Positions 5,213 to 6,474 of a stretch of DNA of 6,474 bases are shown here, in pieces. How positions within the stretch are numbered: position 1 is the first letter of the stretch; every line of letters begins with the position of its first letter. The notes below the pieces were generated by a model. The model was given only the letters and a program-made list of their open reading frames with translations. It had not been told where the DNA came from and did no database searches. The DNA comes from Bacteroidota bacterium (GTDB lineage Bacteria > Bacteroidota > Bacteroidia > Flavobacteriales > Crocinitomicaceae), in the NCBI GenBank assembly GCA_029558435.1, contig JAKQEZ010000413.1, positions 1 through 6,474 on the forward strand. The letters are read 5' to 3'. The translations under genes and the position numbers were made by a program.

Positions 5213-6474
5213 TATTTCTTCAATTTCTTCACTTGCTTTTTTCAAAAGTTCGGTTGTCTTGTCTTTGAGTTGTTGGGCTTGTTGTCTGATGCCTGTAATG
5301 TGTTCCGCTATTTCTTTTTGTTTGTCAAGCGGTGGAACTGGAATAGGTAAGCTCAAATATTCATTTAAAATCAAGTTCCTAATTCCATTCGTTTGACTTT
5401 GCATAACGTCTGTGATTTTGATGTTATGAATTGTCTTTAAGTAATTGAAAACAAACTCTGGATTTACAACTTCTTCGTTTACCCTGAATTTGTGAACGAA
5501 ATTGCTAAACCCAAGAGAATAGCTGTCTGTAAGTTCTTTTGTCAGTATTGCAATTCTGGCGACTGGTTGGTTTTCGCTGCCACCTGATTTTTCAATCAAT
5601 AGGTCATTTGCTTGTATGTCTAACGCCCTGTATTTAGTCTTGTTGATTAAGCGATATTTTGCTCTGCTTCCGTCAACATTTAAATTGAATTTATTGTCAA
5701 ACTCCGTTGCTCTGATTACCAAACAACGAACAAATTCATTTTCATTAAAAACTTCCTTATCGTCATTTCCCCAATCTCCTGAACAACTCTGAATGATTAC
5801 AGATTTTAATGTTTGGTAATTAAAGCTCGTTCTATAAAGTGATTTAATTAGTTCTTTGCTTTGAGTAGAATAAAGTTTTGGGTCAAAACGTCCGCCTGTA
5901 ATTTGTTGTAGTGTAGCAACAAACATTCTATTCTTCAAAGTATTTTCAGGAGGTTCAGGTAGTTTTATTCCTAACTCCTTCAACAAATAATCATCAATGC
6001 TTGAAAGTAATTTGTCCGCTTCTGCTTCGTTCTTTTGCTTTTGAGCAATTACTTTATCCGTAATTTCTAAAATGCGTTTGTCTTCAATTATTGGAATTGA
6101 AAGCAATGCAGGATAATCTAATGCTGGTCGTGTTCCGCCTGTGCTTCTTCGGCTTGCCAATTTTTCGCCAATGTCAGAATTGAGAAAAGCTGCAAGCGTT
6201 TCGCTAATTTCTTTGCTTCCTGTTTTAATTACGCAAACGTGCTGATTGATATTGCCTTCAAATCCTTCGGGTGCAACTGATGCAACTGCCATTCGACCAA
6301 CGCCAGTAATTTTAACCAACAAATCACCTGCTGAAACTTGGCTTCTTTTCAGCATTCCTTTGTGTGTTTCATCGTTAATGTATTTGCAATCGTCAAATTC
6401 TAAAACTCCTGTTGGCGAAAGGTTTTGCACTCTTAAAAACGGTATTCCGTTTTGTTTCTCGGCATAATATTTTT
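5201..6474 (-). CDS. hsdS: Type I restriction-modification specificity subunit HsdS (5' end outside the window)
   Basis: The reading frame is open to the right edge. The 14 codons upstream of the GTG at 6430 continue a typical HsdS sequence (NGIPFLRVQNL), so the true start lies beyond 6474. The 423 visible residues show the two-fold family layout. TRD1 ends in a GGTRPALDYPALLSIPI segment at about 112-128. A spacer helix with QKQKNEAEADKLLSSIDDYL follows (about 144-164), then TRD2 (about 180-375) ending in LPIPVPPLDKQKEIAEHI, and a C-terminal helix (about 384-423). Internal repetition shows as GDLLVKITG in the first half and NDLLIEKSG in the second. HsdS recognises a split DNA target and assembles with HsdM (and HsdR). 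The gene appears intact as far as seen, and hsdM/hsdR would be expected to the right. It ends tail-to-tail with the + strand operon. Confidence 0.93.
   Translation of the reverse strand, partial: KYYAEKQNGIPFLRVQNLSPTGVLEFDDCKYINDETHKGMLKRSQVSAGDLLVKITGVGRMAVASVAPEGFEGNINQHVCVIKTGSKEISETLAAFLNSDIGEKLASRRSTGGTRPALDYPALLSIPIIEDKRILEITDKVIAQKQKNEAEADKLLSSIDDYLLKELGIKLPEPPENTLKNRMFVATLQQITGGRFDPKLYSTQSKELIKSLYRTSFNYQTLKSVIIQSCSGDWGNDDKEVFNENEFVRCLVIRATEFDNKFNLNVDGSRAKYRLINKTKYRALDIQANDLLIEKSGGSENQPVARIAILTKELTDSYSLGFSNFVHKFRVNEEVVNPEFVFNYLKTIHNIKITDVMQSQTNGIRNLILNEYLSLPIPVPPLDKQKEIAEHITGIRQQAQQLKDKTTELLKKASEEIEEILLN

Noticed and set aside
6246..6467. 73-codon open frame on the + strand
   Set aside because: Antisense to well-conserved HsdS sequence.

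Overview
The window looks like part of an accessory (defence-type) island in a Bacteroidota chromosome. The evidence is a Bacteroidota-type promoter (TTG, 19-nt gap, TATCTTTG) ahead of the first gene, the lack of Shine-Dalgarno sequences with A-rich leaders instead, the AT-rich coding sequence, and the protein types. No tRNA, rRNA, CRISPR array or transposase was seen.

Layout. Bases 1-575 hold no convincing gene. They contain a long imperfect inverted repeat (64-83 with 157-176), a GC-rich stem-loop (397-424), and then a promoter with a flanking GTTGAC/GTCAAC palindrome. From 576 to 5212, ten genes run on the + strand with gaps of -4 to 19 nt, so they probably form one transcript. In order: (1) XRE repressor fused to an ImmA/IrrE metallopeptidase; (2) PIN-domain ribonuclease-like protein; (3) membrane-anchored protein with a HEPN-type Rx4H motif; (4) small HNH nuclease; (5) DUF2188 protein; (6) small zinc-ribbon protein; (7) GIY-YIG-type protein with a glycine-rich hydrophobic N-terminus; (8) a second, divergent GIY-YIG-like protein; (9) a 228-aa protein with an N-terminal GMGYQ segment and a C-terminal region resembling TNT-type NAD+ glycohydrolases; (10) a 69-aa protein sharing the GMGYQ segment. 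On the - strand, converging with gene 10 and overlapping it by 12 bp, is a type I restriction-modification specificity subunit (HsdS). It runs off the right edge of the window.

How the genes may work together (inference). The XRE-peptidase/PIN pair looks like a toxin-antitoxin-style regulatory head that could control the whole operon through the promoter palindrome. Behind it are up to five further proteins with nuclease-like or NADase-like signatures (HEPN, HNH, two GIY-YIG, TNT-like), plus small accessory proteins. Together with the neighbouring type I RM locus this suggests an anti-phage or conflict module, or several small modules stacked under one promoter. I do not recognise this ten-gene arrangement as a named system. 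The functional calls for genes 3, 7, 8 and 9 rest on motif reading only.
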